Assembly: GCA_030625765.1 (NCBI GenBank)
Contig: DAOUQG010000003.1
Span: forward strand, 1 to 35,250
Source: Thermohalobacteraceae bacterium
GTDB taxonomy: Bacteria; Bacillota; Clostridia; Tissierellales; VENL01
Direction of reading: 5' to 3'
Length of the DNA stretch: 35,250 nucleotides
Positions 1 to 8,804 of this stretch are shown here, in pieces. How positions within the stretch are numbered: position 1 is the first letter of the stretch; each line of letters begins with the position of its first letter. Under the pieces are notes generated by a model that made no database searches, was not told the DNA's origin, and saw only the letters and a list, made by a program, of their open reading frames with translations. A program made the position numbers and the translations under genes.

Positions 1-45
1 ACGCTCGGGTTGCACCTCTGCATAGCCCTATCCTCTTAGTTGCAT

Positions 46-82
46 TTAGAGTATAACCTTATCAGTTTTTACTATACTCTAA
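46..82. repeat. 10-bp inverted repeat TTAGAGTATA / TATACTCTAA (46-55 and 73-82)
   Basis: Read directly; 17-nt loop; no following U-tract. Confidence 0.6.
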
Positions 83-292
83 TAATTAAATATATCTGGT
101 GGTATGATTACATTTGTTGCAATTGTTTTTTCAATTCAGGAATAAAAGTTTTTGAAAAGAATAATAAAAAAGTGTTGATTTCTTGAGTAAATAAATATAG
201 GATGTTTATTGTGATTTATTTTGTATGGAGGAAATGAAGATGATGAATTAGCTGTTAAAGCAACAAAAAATAATTATATGGGGTAGATAATA

Positions 293-1300
293 ATGGAAAA
301 CTTGATAATAAAGAAAACAATTGTACATATTCTTGATAGTAATATTCAGATACCTATCTTATCCGAACAAGAGCATCCATTAGATGATAGTATCAATGAA
401 TTTCTTGAAAAACATATCATGAAAATTATGAAGGATGATAATTTGAGAGAGGCTCAGTTTATAGATTCCCAAAGTAAGATAATGCAATTATGTACATCTT
501 TTTGTGATAATAGTGAAAATTTCAATGAATTTACTTCAAAAACTGCATCAATTTTATTTGATATTATGTTGCATTATCCAGATATTCCTTCAGCTGATGT
601 GATTATTTGCTTATTTGATATAAATAATACATTATACCTTGGGATTTTAAAGCTGAATTATAGACATTCATACATTCATTATGTAGAGTCAAATGAAGAT
701 GGGAAGTTAAATACTATAATCAAACAGAAAACTACTTTACCATCAGAAAATCAGAAAATTGAGGAATGTGCTATTATAAACTTAGACGATTTAAGCATCA
801 AGCTGTTAGAAAAACAATATGAAATTAACGGCGAAAAGGTTTATTATTTTTCTAAGATGTTTTTAGAATGTGAAAGTAAAATGTCAACTAATGAAAAAGT
901 TAAGCTTTTTACAAAGGCTACAAAGAAGTTTAGTAAGAAATACTTAGATGAAGACTTTTCAAAGCAAGCTGAAATAACAAAAGCCATTGCTGAGAGTATA
1001 AATACAAAGGATTCAATAGATGTAGTGGAAGTGGCTCACAATGTATTTAGAAAAAATCCTGAATTAAAAAAAGAATATATAGATCAAATTGAAGAAACTG
1101 GGCTTAAAGAAAAAACAATTATTGTTAACGAAAAAATATCAGAAAGGAAATTCAAAAAGCAAAAGATAAAGACAGATACAGGTATTGAAATCAATCTACC
1201 TATAGAATATTATGGCGATGATGAAAAGGTTGAGTTTTTAAATAATGCAGATGGAACTATTTCGATTATTATAAAGAATATAAATAAAATAACTGATTAG
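293..1300 (+). CDS. 37-kDa nucleoid-associated protein family (NdpA/YejK-like)
   Basis: 335 aa ORF; overall pattern resembles the nucleoid-associated protein NdpA family (N-terminal IIKKTIVHILD, central ADVIICLFDINNTLYLGILKLNYRHSYIHYVE). Confidence 0.7.
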   Translation: MENLIIKKTIVHILDSNIQIPILSEQEHPLDDSINEFLEKHIMKIMKDDNLREAQFIDSQSKIMQLCTSFCDNSENFNEFTSKTASILFDIMLHYPDIPSADVIICLFDINNTLYLGILKLNYRHSYIHYVESNEDGKLNTIIKQKTTLPSENQKIEECAIINLDDLSIKLLEKQYEINGEKVYYFSKMFLECESKMSTNEKVKLFTKATKKFSKKYLDEDFSKQAEITKAIAESINTKDSIDVVEVAHNVFRKNPELKKEYIDQIEETGLKEKTIIVNEKISERKFKKQKIKTDTGIEINLPIEYYGDDEKVEFLNNADGTISIIIKNINKITD

Positions 1301-1331
1301 TATTTTTTAGATTAACATTTAATGTTTTAAT

Positions 1332-1382
1332 AAAATACGAGGTAGCCTTATTATAAATATTTATAAGGCTACCTCGTATTTT
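1332..1382. terminator. Bidirectional terminator between convergent genes
   Basis: 20-bp perfect stem AAAATACGAGGTAGCCTTAT (1332-1351) / ATAAGGCTACCTCGTATTTT (1363-1382), T-rich ends. Confidence 0.9.
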
Positions 1383-1763
1383 CTAAAGCTTAAATATTTC
1401 ACACTTAAAGTATTCATTAACTTTAAGAGCATTTTCATCGTTAGGATCAGCATTTTCAAAAATCCATCTCTCTACATTTCTCTGTGAGACTCCTGTAAGT
1501 ACAGATAAGTCTTTTGTAGTTGTTCCAGTTTCTAGCATTTTTTTATATAATACTGGATTACTAACTTCCCAAGTTTTTAATTCTCGTATAATCTTTGGTT
1601 CTTTTTTTTGCTTAGATTTTTTCTCTTTATATTGAATTCGATAATTTTTACATGCTTCACATTCAGTTTTTCCTTCTATTGCTTTTTTCCCGCATCTAGT
1701 ACATAGCCCTTTTTCCTTTCTTTTCTTTCTTAATTTTTTCATATATTCCTTAGCCTTAGACAA
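1383..1763 (-). CDS. Small Cys4 zinc-ribbon-like plus helix-turn-helix protein
   Basis: CTRCGKK...CEACKNYR motif plus C-terminal TTKDLSVLTGVSQRNVERWI HTH; TTG start preceded by AAGGAGTG. Confidence 0.6.
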   Translation of the reverse strand: MSKAKEYMKKLRKKRKEKGLCTRCGKKAIEGKTECEACKNYRIQYKEKKSKQKKEPKIIRELKTWEVSNPVLYKKMLETGTTTKDLSVLTGVSQRNVERWIFENADPNDENALKVNEYFKCEIFKL

Positions 1764-2388
1764 CTTGTGAACACTCCTTTGAAAGTCCTAATAATATTAT
1801 TATTCCATAATATTAGACAAGCTAAACATATATTTTAAAAAATTATTAGACAAGCAGAAATACCTTTATAACAAGTATATTATTAAAAGCAGGATTTTAT
1901 TATACCTATCATGATATTTTTGATGAGATTATATAACTTTAGCTAACAGAGATGACTAAAGAATTATAAAGCTGATTAATACTATTTATATTAATAAATA
2001 AACTATATAATCTAGAATTTGATCAAAAGCAACATAAAAAAACAGGGAAACAGATATCTTTGTCGAATTACTAGAATTGTTGATTAGAGTATTAAATATT
2101 TATCATTTGATATTTAACGTATCATATTGTTTCTCATGCATTATTTTTGGGCTAAAGCGTATTAACTTATAATATTTGGAAAATATACAAATATGTACTT
2201 ATTAACTTATATTACACTTTTTGTGTTTGACATATTAGAAGTTCAAAAATACATATTATACATCAATTTAATTTTTTATTTTGTGTTTTTGTCAGGCCAA
2301 GAAAAGTTGATTGAACATAGATTGGAACTAATACGAATCATTATATTGTTGAATTTTAATTAATTTCATAACAGAGAGGTGACTGATA

Positions 2389-4416
2389 ATGATAAAAAAC
2401 AATTTCACAAAGAAAAGGTTATTACTAATAATTTCATTTTTAATGGCATTGGCTCTTGTTAATAACAACTTGAATTTTGCTGAAGAGAATACAGAATATG
2501 ACATAGTAATTAAGGGTGGAAGAATTATAAACCCTGAAACTGAGCATGAGTTGAAAGGGTATAATTTAGCAATAAAAGATGGAGCAATTGTGAAGATTTC
2601 AAAGGAAAACCTGTATGGGGAAAAGGAAATTGATGCAACGGGGTTAGTAGTTTCACCTGGTTTTATTGATCTTATCTCATATGAACCTAATACTGAGGGA
2701 GTTAAATTTAAGATATTAGATGGTGTTACTAGTAACTTACTTATGCATGGTGGAACTGCTAATGCAAGTAAATGGTATAAATACTGGGGGAATGTAGGTA
2801 GAAAGGTAAACTATGGAGCATCTTCTTTTATAACAAAATTGAGATGGCCAATTATAGGATATAATATTGATAAATCAATAACAAAAGAAGAAGATATTCA
2901 AACTCTTGTTGATTCAGTTCGTAAAAATATTGAAGAAGGAGCATTGGGAATATCATTTAGCTTTGAATATATTCCAGGAATTAAATCCAATGAGGTTATT
3001 CCTTTATTAGAGTTAGCAAATGAATATAACGTACCAACTTTCTATCACTTAAGATATTCAGATGCAGAAGAGCCTGGAACTGGGATAGAAGGTATTCAAG
3101 AGGTAATTGATTATGCTAAAGAGACTGGTGCTATTATTCATATCATGCATATAAATAGTACAGGAGGAACTTTCTGTATGGATGAAGCACTGGATATGGT
3201 TGAGAAAGCAAGAGAAGAGGGATTAGATGTAACTACTTGTGTATATCCATATGATTATTGGGCTACGTATATAAACTCAGCAAGGTTTAGACCTGGCTGG
3301 CAAGAAAGATATCATATTACATATAATGATCTTCAAGTCGGTGGTACTGAGGAAAGAGTTACAGAAGAGACATTTAAGGAGTACAGATCAAAGCATATGC
3401 TAGTGGCTGCTCTTGGATCAATGCCAGAAGAAGAGCTAATAATGACATTAAAGAAACCTTATGTAATGATAGGCAGTGATACTATTATTGAACCATCTCA
3501 TAATAATCATCCTAGAGGTGCAGGTACTTATGGAAGATTATTTGGAAAGTATGTAAGAGAGGAACAGGTTCTTACTTTGATGGATGCGATAAAAAAAGCT
3601 TCATATTTACCAGCAAAAAGGCTTGAGAGTGCAGCGCCTTCTATGAAGAGAAAAGGAAGAATTGAAATTGGAGCAGACGCAGATATCACAATTTTTAATC
3701 CAGATACAATAATTGATAAAAGTACTGTTAAGAATCCTGCAATTGCATCAGAAGGTATAGAGTATGTTATTGTTAATGGTGTAATTGTGAAAGATGATAA
3801 AGGAATAGTTGAAAATGTTAACCCAGGACAGCCAATACAATCATATTTTGTTGATAAAAGTGTTGAGAATACTCCAATAAAATATGAAATAGTTTTAGAT
3901 AATACTAATGTAGATAACATTGAAAAAGTATATAGCATTAATGAAGAAAAATATGTTCCAATTAAAACAATTATTGATACCATTGATATTCCAATCGATG
4001 AAAAAATCAATGGAGAAATTGAAATAAATAATATAGTAAAATTAGAGCTTGGAAGTAGCATCGCTATTAGAAATGGAGAAGAAATCAATTTATTAGATGA
4101 GCCAATAATCTATAAAGGACAAATATATGTAAATGAAAAAGATTTAGAATCTATTTTACAGCAGTCCTATTCAGTTCAATTATTAGAAAATAAAATAGTA
4201 TTTAATACATTAGATATACCTGAAAATGAAGATGCTGAAAAGGATAAGGATACCGAAACAGATGAAAATAAAGAGGATGAAACAGAAAATGAGGATTTAG
4301 AGGAAGAGACCAATACTATGATGGATAATATTTTTATTTTTCTGTTTGTTTTAATTGTAGTATCTATTATACTGTTTATTTTCCGTACTAAAATCAAAGA
4401 AATCTTGCGAAAATAA
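2389..4416 (+). CDS. Secreted/membrane-anchored amidohydrolase, N-acyl-D-amino-acid deacylase-like
   Basis: Signal peptide, DIVIKGGRIINPET and VVSPGFIDLISYEPN, HIMHINSTGG, GSDT..NHPRGAGTYGRLFGKYVRE, SYLPAKRL motifs; C-terminal acidic linker and TM segment. Confidence 0.8.
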   Translation: MIKNNFTKKRLLLIISFLMALALVNNNLNFAEENTEYDIVIKGGRIINPETEHELKGYNLAIKDGAIVKISKENLYGEKEIDATGLVVSPGFIDLISYEPNTEGVKFKILDGVTSNLLMHGGTANASKWYKYWGNVGRKVNYGASSFITKLRWPIIGYNIDKSITKEEDIQTLVDSVRKNIEEGALGISFSFEYIPGIKSNEVIPLLELANEYNVPTFYHLRYSDAEEPGTGIEGIQEVIDYAKETGAIIHIMHINSTGGTFCMDEALDMVEKAREEGLDVTTCVYPYDYWATYINSARFRPGWQERYHITYNDLQVGGTEERVTEETFKEYRSKHMLVAALGSMPEEELIMTLKKPYVMIGSDTIIEPSHNNHPRGAGTYGRLFGKYVREEQVLTLMDAIKKASYLPAKRLESAAPSMKRKGRIEIGADADITIFNPDTIIDKSTVKNPAIASEGIEYVIVNGVIVKDDKGIVENVNPGQPIQSYFVDKSVENTPIKYEIVLDNTNVDNIEKVYSINEEKYVPIKTIIDTIDIPIDEKINGEIEINNIVKLELGSSIAIRNGEEINLLDEPIIYKGQIYVNEKDLESILQQSYSVQLLENKIVFNTLDIPENEDAEKDKDTETDENKEDETENEDLEEETNTMMDNIFIFLFVLIVVSIILFIFRTKIKEILRK

Positions 4417-4456
4417 TTAGAATTTTTATAAGTTAAGAGTACTGCAAAAAAAGAAT

Positions 4457-4516
4457 GAGTATATCAAATCTTAAATTAGAATTGTTATTTTAATAGAGGT
4501 TTGATATACTCTTTTT
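4457..4516 (+). terminator. Rho-independent terminator
   Basis: GAGTATATCAAA (4457-4468) / TTTGATATACTC (4500-4511) followed by TTTTT. Confidence 0.8.
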
Positions 4517-4585
4517 GAAATAAAGATTTAGTTTTGGTCATACTTTTTAATGTTTTTTGCCAATATATTAATAAGGGAGTAAAAT

Positions 4586-4765
4586 ATGTCTGATAATAAG
4601 AGAGTAAATTGCTTTAAATGCAAATATTTTTATATTACTTGGGATGAAAACAATCCTAGAGGATGTTCATATTTTGGCTTTAAAACCAAGCAGCTTCCTT
4701 CTATTGTAGTAAAAAAAAGCTCTGGTAAAACATGTGAGGCATTTATCTGTAAAGTAGAATCATAA
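4586..4765 (+). CDS. 59-aa Cys-rich small protein (missing from the ORF track)
   Basis: MSDNKRVNCFKCKYFYITWDENNPRGCSYFGFKTKQLPSIVVKKSSGKTCEAFICKVES; CxxC plus further Cys; AAGGGAG RBS upstream. Confidence 0.75.
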   Translation: MSDNKRVNCFKCKYFYITWDENNPRGCSYFGFKTKQLPSIVVKKSSGKTCEAFICKVES

Positions 4766-4931
4766 CCATATCTTATTATTAAATATGAAAGATACACATA
4801 TTGGTACAGGGTGCCACCTAAAGTTGCAGGTTATGTTTAATTATGGTATTCTGTTGGTGGATAGGATTATCCTTGAGTCTAATATGAATATGGACTACTT
4901 TAAAGTTTAGAGCAACAAAGGAGTGAATAAA

Positions 4932-5786
4932 ATGAGTTTAATTTTAAAAGGACAACCAGTAGTTCAAAAAATAAAGAATAAAATAAAAGAAGATGTATAT
5001 GAATTAAAGCAAAAAGGGTTGAAACCTACTTTAGGAATCATACGAATGGGAGAAAGACCAGATGATATTGCTTATGAAAAAGGCATATTAAAAAATTGTA
5101 TATCTGTTGGTATTGGGAGTAAGGTTTTTGAAATTGATAGAAAAGCTTCAATGAATGAACTAACTAAGCTCATTACTAGGGTAAATGAAGACATAAATAT
5201 TCATGGTATATTGATATTCAGACCTTTACCTGATCACATAGATGTTGAAATTATTAGAACACTTATTAGCCCCCAAAAGGATATAGATTGTATGAATCCT
5301 ATAAATTTGGAAAAGGTATTTAAAGGAGATATGGATGGATTAGTGCCATGTACTCCTAAAGCAGTAATAGAGATTTTAAAGCACTATGATTACTCATTAC
5401 TAGGTTCAAATGTAGCAGTTATAAATTCTAGTTTAGTGGTAGGAAGACCACTAAGTATGATGCTTTTAGGAGAAAAAGCAACACCTACTATATGTCACTC
5501 CAAAACTAGAGAGCTTCAAAAAATAACTTCAAGCTCAGATATTGTTGTTACCGCAGTTGGTAAAGCAAAGTTATTTGGAGCTGAATACTTTAGTGAGAAA
5601 AATATAGTAATCGACGTAGGAATAAATGATGATGGAGAAGGAAGTATATGTGGTGATGTGGATTACTACAAAGTAGAGAACAAAGTGAAGGCAATAACAC
5701 CCGTTCCTGGAGGAGTGGGCAGTGTTACTACAGCTATACTTTTAAGTCATGTGATTAAATCTTGCAAAAATTTACATAATGAATAA
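4932..5786 (+). CDS. folD: FolD family methylenetetrahydrofolate dehydrogenase (cyclohydrolase function uncertain)
   Basis: KDIDCMNPIN, VVGRPLSMMLL, ATPTICHSKT, VIDVGIN, TPVPGGVGSVTTAILL motifs; ATG 4932 behind AAAGGAG. Confidence 0.9.
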   Translation: MSLILKGQPVVQKIKNKIKEDVYELKQKGLKPTLGIIRMGERPDDIAYEKGILKNCISVGIGSKVFEIDRKASMNELTKLITRVNEDINIHGILIFRPLPDHIDVEIIRTLISPQKDIDCMNPINLEKVFKGDMDGLVPCTPKAVIEILKHYDYSLLGSNVAVINSSLVVGRPLSMMLLGEKATPTICHSKTRELQKITSSSDIVVTAVGKAKLFGAEYFSEKNIVIDVGINDDGEGSICGDVDYYKVENKVKAITPVPGGVGSVTTAILLSHVIKSCKNLHNE

Positions 5787-5830
5787 GTTTATATTTATAG
5801 TTTGATTTTTCTATAAGAGTTATATTTATT

Positions 5831-5875
5831 AAGGATATTAAACCAACAATTCAGCTGGTTTAATATCCTTTTTCC
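5831..5875. terminator. Bidirectional terminator between folD and the dehydrogenase
   Basis: 15-bp stem AAGGATATTAAACCA (5831-5845) / TGGTTTAATATCCTT (5856-5870) followed by T-run. Confidence 0.85.
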
Positions 5876-6810
5876 AAATTAACTACATTAGCTAAATCTT
5901 TTCCATTTATAAATCGTTTCATGTTCTCATAAATAGTATTATATCTTCTAATATTTCTCATCTCTGAAATCCAAGAGTTATGTGGAGTGATAATAACATT
6001 ATCCAAATTCCATAAAGGATTTTCGCTTCTTAAGGGTTCTTCTTCAAAAACATCTAAAGCGGCACCTTTGATTTTACCATTTTCTAAATAATTAATAAGA
6101 TGCTTTTCATCTATTATACTTCCTCTAGATACATTTATTAGATATGAACCATTTTTCATTGTTTCAAAAACTTCATTATTTAATAAGTGATGGGTTTTTT
6201 GAGTATATGGAATCGTAAGTACAACTATATCGCAAAGCCCGATCATTATTTTTAAATCATCTATTCCAAAACATTTATCAAAGTATTCAGTATCTTTTCC
6301 ACTTGTGTTAAGCCCTAATATTTTTACTTCGAATCCTTTAAGCCTTTTTGCAGATTCTTTTGCGATGCTTCCAGTTCCTATAAATCCAATAGTTTTTCCA
6401 TAGAGCTCTAACATGGATGTATCTATTTTCCATTTTTTATTAAATTGTTTTACATACATATCTCTACTATTTCTCAATAGTTCAAGGGCTTTCAAAACTA
6501 CCCATTCTCCAATAGGAATACTATAGCCGCCTTTATTATTTGTTAGTATTAAACCTTTTTCATTTAAATATTCTTTTGGAACTTGGTCAATACCTATACT
6601 TGATAATTGAATCCACTTTAGATTTTCTAGCTTAGAAATATCTAATGTATCAAAAGGATTATAACAGACTAGTACATCTACGTCCTTAAATTTTTCCTCA
6701 TATGTTATTCCTTTTTCTTTTTCAAATATTATGTTATAACCTAATTCTTTGATTGCATTCATTTTTTCTTCACCATAGTTATATGTAAATAATGCTTTAA
6801 TAGTTATCAC
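5860..6810 (-). CDS. D-isomer-specific 2-hydroxyacid dehydrogenase
   Basis: GFIGTGSIAKESAKRL nucleotide-binding motif; VSRGSIID, FEEEPL, TPHNSW catalytic motifs. Confidence 0.88.
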   Translation of the reverse strand: MITIKALFTYNYGEEKMNAIKELGYNIIFEKEKGITYEEKFKDVDVLVCYNPFDTLDISKLENLKWIQLSSIGIDQVPKEYLNEKGLILTNNKGGYSIPIGEWVVLKALELLRNSRDMYVKQFNKKWKIDTSMLELYGKTIGFIGTGSIAKESAKRLKGFEVKILGLNTSGKDTEYFDKCFGIDDLKIMIGLCDIVVLTIPYTQKTHHLLNNEVFETMKNGSYLINVSRGSIIDEKHLINYLENGKIKGAALDVFEEEPLRSENPLWNLDNVIITPHNSWISEMRNIRRYNTIYENMKRFINGKDLANVVNLEKGY

Positions 6811-6935
6811 CTCTTATGAATAATATGGGTTTATGTATATTATATCAGATTATTTATAATATAAACAAGAATATACTAATTACATAAAAGCACACAATTG
6901 CACTTTATATTACAAAAGAAAACATTTTTCATTGA

Positions 6936-6961
6936 AGGATACGACAACACATATAGAGAAT
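6936..6961 (+). promoter_or_regulatory. Candidate sigma-H promoter of spoIIA
   Basis: AGGATAC (6936-6942), 15 nt, GAAT (6958-6961); fits AGGAWWW-N11/12-RnnGAAT and lies about 45 nt upstream of spoIIAA. Confidence 0.6.
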
Positions 6962-7004
6962 ATGGAAAGTACAATAAATGTAAAATACAAAGGGGGGGAT
7001 ATTT

Positions 7005-7340
7005 GTGCGACTTGACCTTACAGTAGAAGGCAAAAACCTAGTTGTGAAATTTAATGGAGAATTGGATCATCACACTGCACAGCAAATCAGAGAGAAAATT
7101 GATGAAGAATATCGGAGACAGAAGCTTCAAAATATTATATTAGATCTAAAAGGTTTAAATTTTATGGATAGCTCAGGAATAGGGTTAATAATGGGAAGAT
7201 ACAAAATTTGTTTAAATAATAATGGTAAATTGGCTTTGATTCATGTAAATTCTAGGTTAGAAAAGATTTTAAAGGTATCAGGAATTTTTAAAATTGTTAA
7301 AAAATACGATAGTTTATCAGAAGCATGTCATATTTTTTAG
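7005..7340 (+). CDS. spoIIAA: Anti-sigma F factor antagonist SpoIIAA
   Basis: STAS domain with phosphorylation site [15 protein letters not shown]; followed by spoIIAB and sigF. Confidence 0.95.
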   Translation: MRLDLTVEGKNLVVKFNGELDHHTAQQIREKIDEEYRRQKLQNIILDLKGLNFMDSSGIGLIMGRYKICLNNNGKLALIHVNSRLEKILKVSGIFKIVKKYDSLSEACHIF

Positions 7341-7356
7341 AGGGAGTGAAATAAAT

Positions 7357-7794
7357 ATGTTAGATAACAGTATGAAGCTAGAGTTTCCAAGTAAATCACA
7401 AAATGAGTCATTTGCTAGAGTTGTTGTTGCATCATTTGCTTCTCAGCTTGACCCTACTATTGATGAATTAGCTGATGTAAAAACAGCAGTTTCAGAAGCA
7501 GTTACAAATGCTATTATACATGGTTATGAAGATACAGAAGGAATAGTTTATGTTGAATGTAAAATTATAAATAATAAGCTAGAAATTATTATAAAAGATA
7601 ATGGACAAGGTATTAGAGATATTAATATGGTTATGGAACCATTGTATACTACAAAACCAGAACTAGAGAGATCAGGAATGGGTTTTACTGTAATGGAAAC
7701 CTTTATGGACGAATTAGAAGTAAAATCTGAGGTTGGAAAAGGAACACATATCAGAATGGTTAAAGAGTTTAAGAGTGTTTCAATTAAGGAGTAG
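7357..7794 (+). CDS. spoIIAB: Anti-sigma F factor / serine kinase SpoIIAB
   Basis: GHKL motifs [38 protein letters not shown] 7357 behind GAGGGAG, so the track start at 7294 is too long. Confidence 0.95.
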   Translation: MLDNSMKLEFPSKSQNESFARVVVASFASQLDPTIDELADVKTAVSEAVTNAIIHGYEDTEGIVYVECKIINNKLEIIIKDNGQGIRDINMVMEPLYTTKPELERSGMGFTVMETFMDELEVKSEVGKGTHIRMVKEFKSVSIKE

Positions 7795-7799
7795 ATTAT

Positions 7800-8567
7800 A
7801 TGAAAACTAATTCTGCAAAAAATTTATCTCATGATTTACTTAGTCATGAGCAGACAATGGAATTGATTGAAAAGGCTCAAATGGGAGATGAAGAAGCTCA
7901 GTCTATTATTGTAAATCACAATCTTGGTCTTGTAAGGAGTGTTTTAAAGAGGTTTACAAACAGAGGATATGACTCAGAAGATTTATTTCAATTAGGTTGT
8001 ATTGGTCTTTTAAAAGCAATTCAAAAATTTGATGCTAATTATGATGTAAGATTTTCTACATATGCTGTTCCAATGATAATTGGAGAGATAAAAAGATTTT
8101 TAAGAGATGATGGAATTATTAAAGTTAGTCGTTCGTTAAAACAGACTGCAAATAAAGTTAAAATGACTAAAGAGAAATTAATCAAAAAATTTGGAAGAGA
8201 ACCTACTATTGAAGAACTTGCTGAAGAGATTAATGTGGATAAAGAAGAAATAATTATGGCGTTAGAATCTAACCATCATCCAGAATATCTATACGATGTA
8301 ATCCATCAGAATGATGGGTCACCTATTCATTTAATTGATAAGTTGGCAAATAGTAAGAATGAAGATTTAGAGGTATTAGATAGAGTAACAATAAAAGAGG
8401 TTTTAAACCAATTAAAGCCAAGAGATAGACAGATAATTGTATTAAGATATTTTAAAGATAAGACTCAAACTGAGATTGCAAAGATGTTAAATATCTCTCA
8501 GGTTCAAGTATCACGAATTGAAAAAAGAGTTCTAGAAAACATGAAAAAAATACTAACAAAGGCATGA
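7800..8567 (+). CDS. sigF: Sporulation sigma factor SigF
   Basis: Sigma-70 regions 2, 3 and 4; operon context with spoIIAA/AB. Confidence 0.95.
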   Translation: MKTNSAKNLSHDLLSHEQTMELIEKAQMGDEEAQSIIVNHNLGLVRSVLKRFTNRGYDSEDLFQLGCIGLLKAIQKFDANYDVRFSTYAVPMIIGEIKRFLRDDGIIKVSRSLKQTANKVKMTKEKLIKKFGREPTIEELAEEINVDKEEIIMALESNHHPEYLYDVIHQNDGSPIHLIDKLANSKNEDLEVLDRVTIKEVLNQLKPRDRQIIVLRYFKDKTQTEIAKMLNISQVQVSRIEKRVLENMKKILTKA

Positions 8568-8587
8568 AATTCATGTCCTTTTTTTTT
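8558..8587 (+). terminator. Terminator after sigF
   Basis: GGCATGAA / TTCATGTCC hairpin (one bulge) followed by T8-9. Confidence 0.7.
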
Positions 8588-8639
8588 GCATCAAAAAAGC
8601 AGAATAGTAAATAATAAGATATGAAATGGAGTTGATTTT

Positions 8640-8804
8640 ATGAAAATAAGAAAAAGAAAAATTATAATATTTTCAGTTTTACTTATTTTTGCAATTTCAA
8701 TAAGTTTTTTTATATATGCAAGTAATAAATCTAACAAGGAAGATCCAAAAAGGGCTATGTTTGTAAAAAGCTTTATCTTTGAAAAAGGGGTGCTGAAATA
8801 TTGA
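8640..8804 (+). CDS. 54-aa small membrane protein upstream of spoVAA (missing from the ORF track)
   Basis: MKIRKRKIIIFSVLLIFAISISFFIYASNKSNKEDPKRAMFVKSFIFEKGVLKY; one TM helix; RBS GGAG; stop overlaps the spoVAA start region. Confidence 0.65.
   Translation: MKIRKRKIIIFSVLLIFAISISFFIYASNKSNKEDPKRAMFVKSFIFEKGVLKY

Noticed and set aside
1-45. Relatively GC-rich first 45 nt
   Set aside because: Could be the end of an element outside the window; cannot be judged from this fragment
223-286. Short frame LYGGNEDDELAVKATKNNYMG before the NdpA-like gene
   Set aside because: Could be a gene remnant, but too short and lacking a recognisable family to support
2062-2068. TGTCGAA (Spo0A-box-like) in the 1860-2388 intergenic region
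   Set aside because: Single 7-mer more than 300 nt from the next gene; expected by chance
3528-4397. Minus-strand ORFs 3528..4088 and 4176..4397
   Set aside because: Antisense to the amidohydrolase coding sequence; low-complexity Ser/Ile-rich translations
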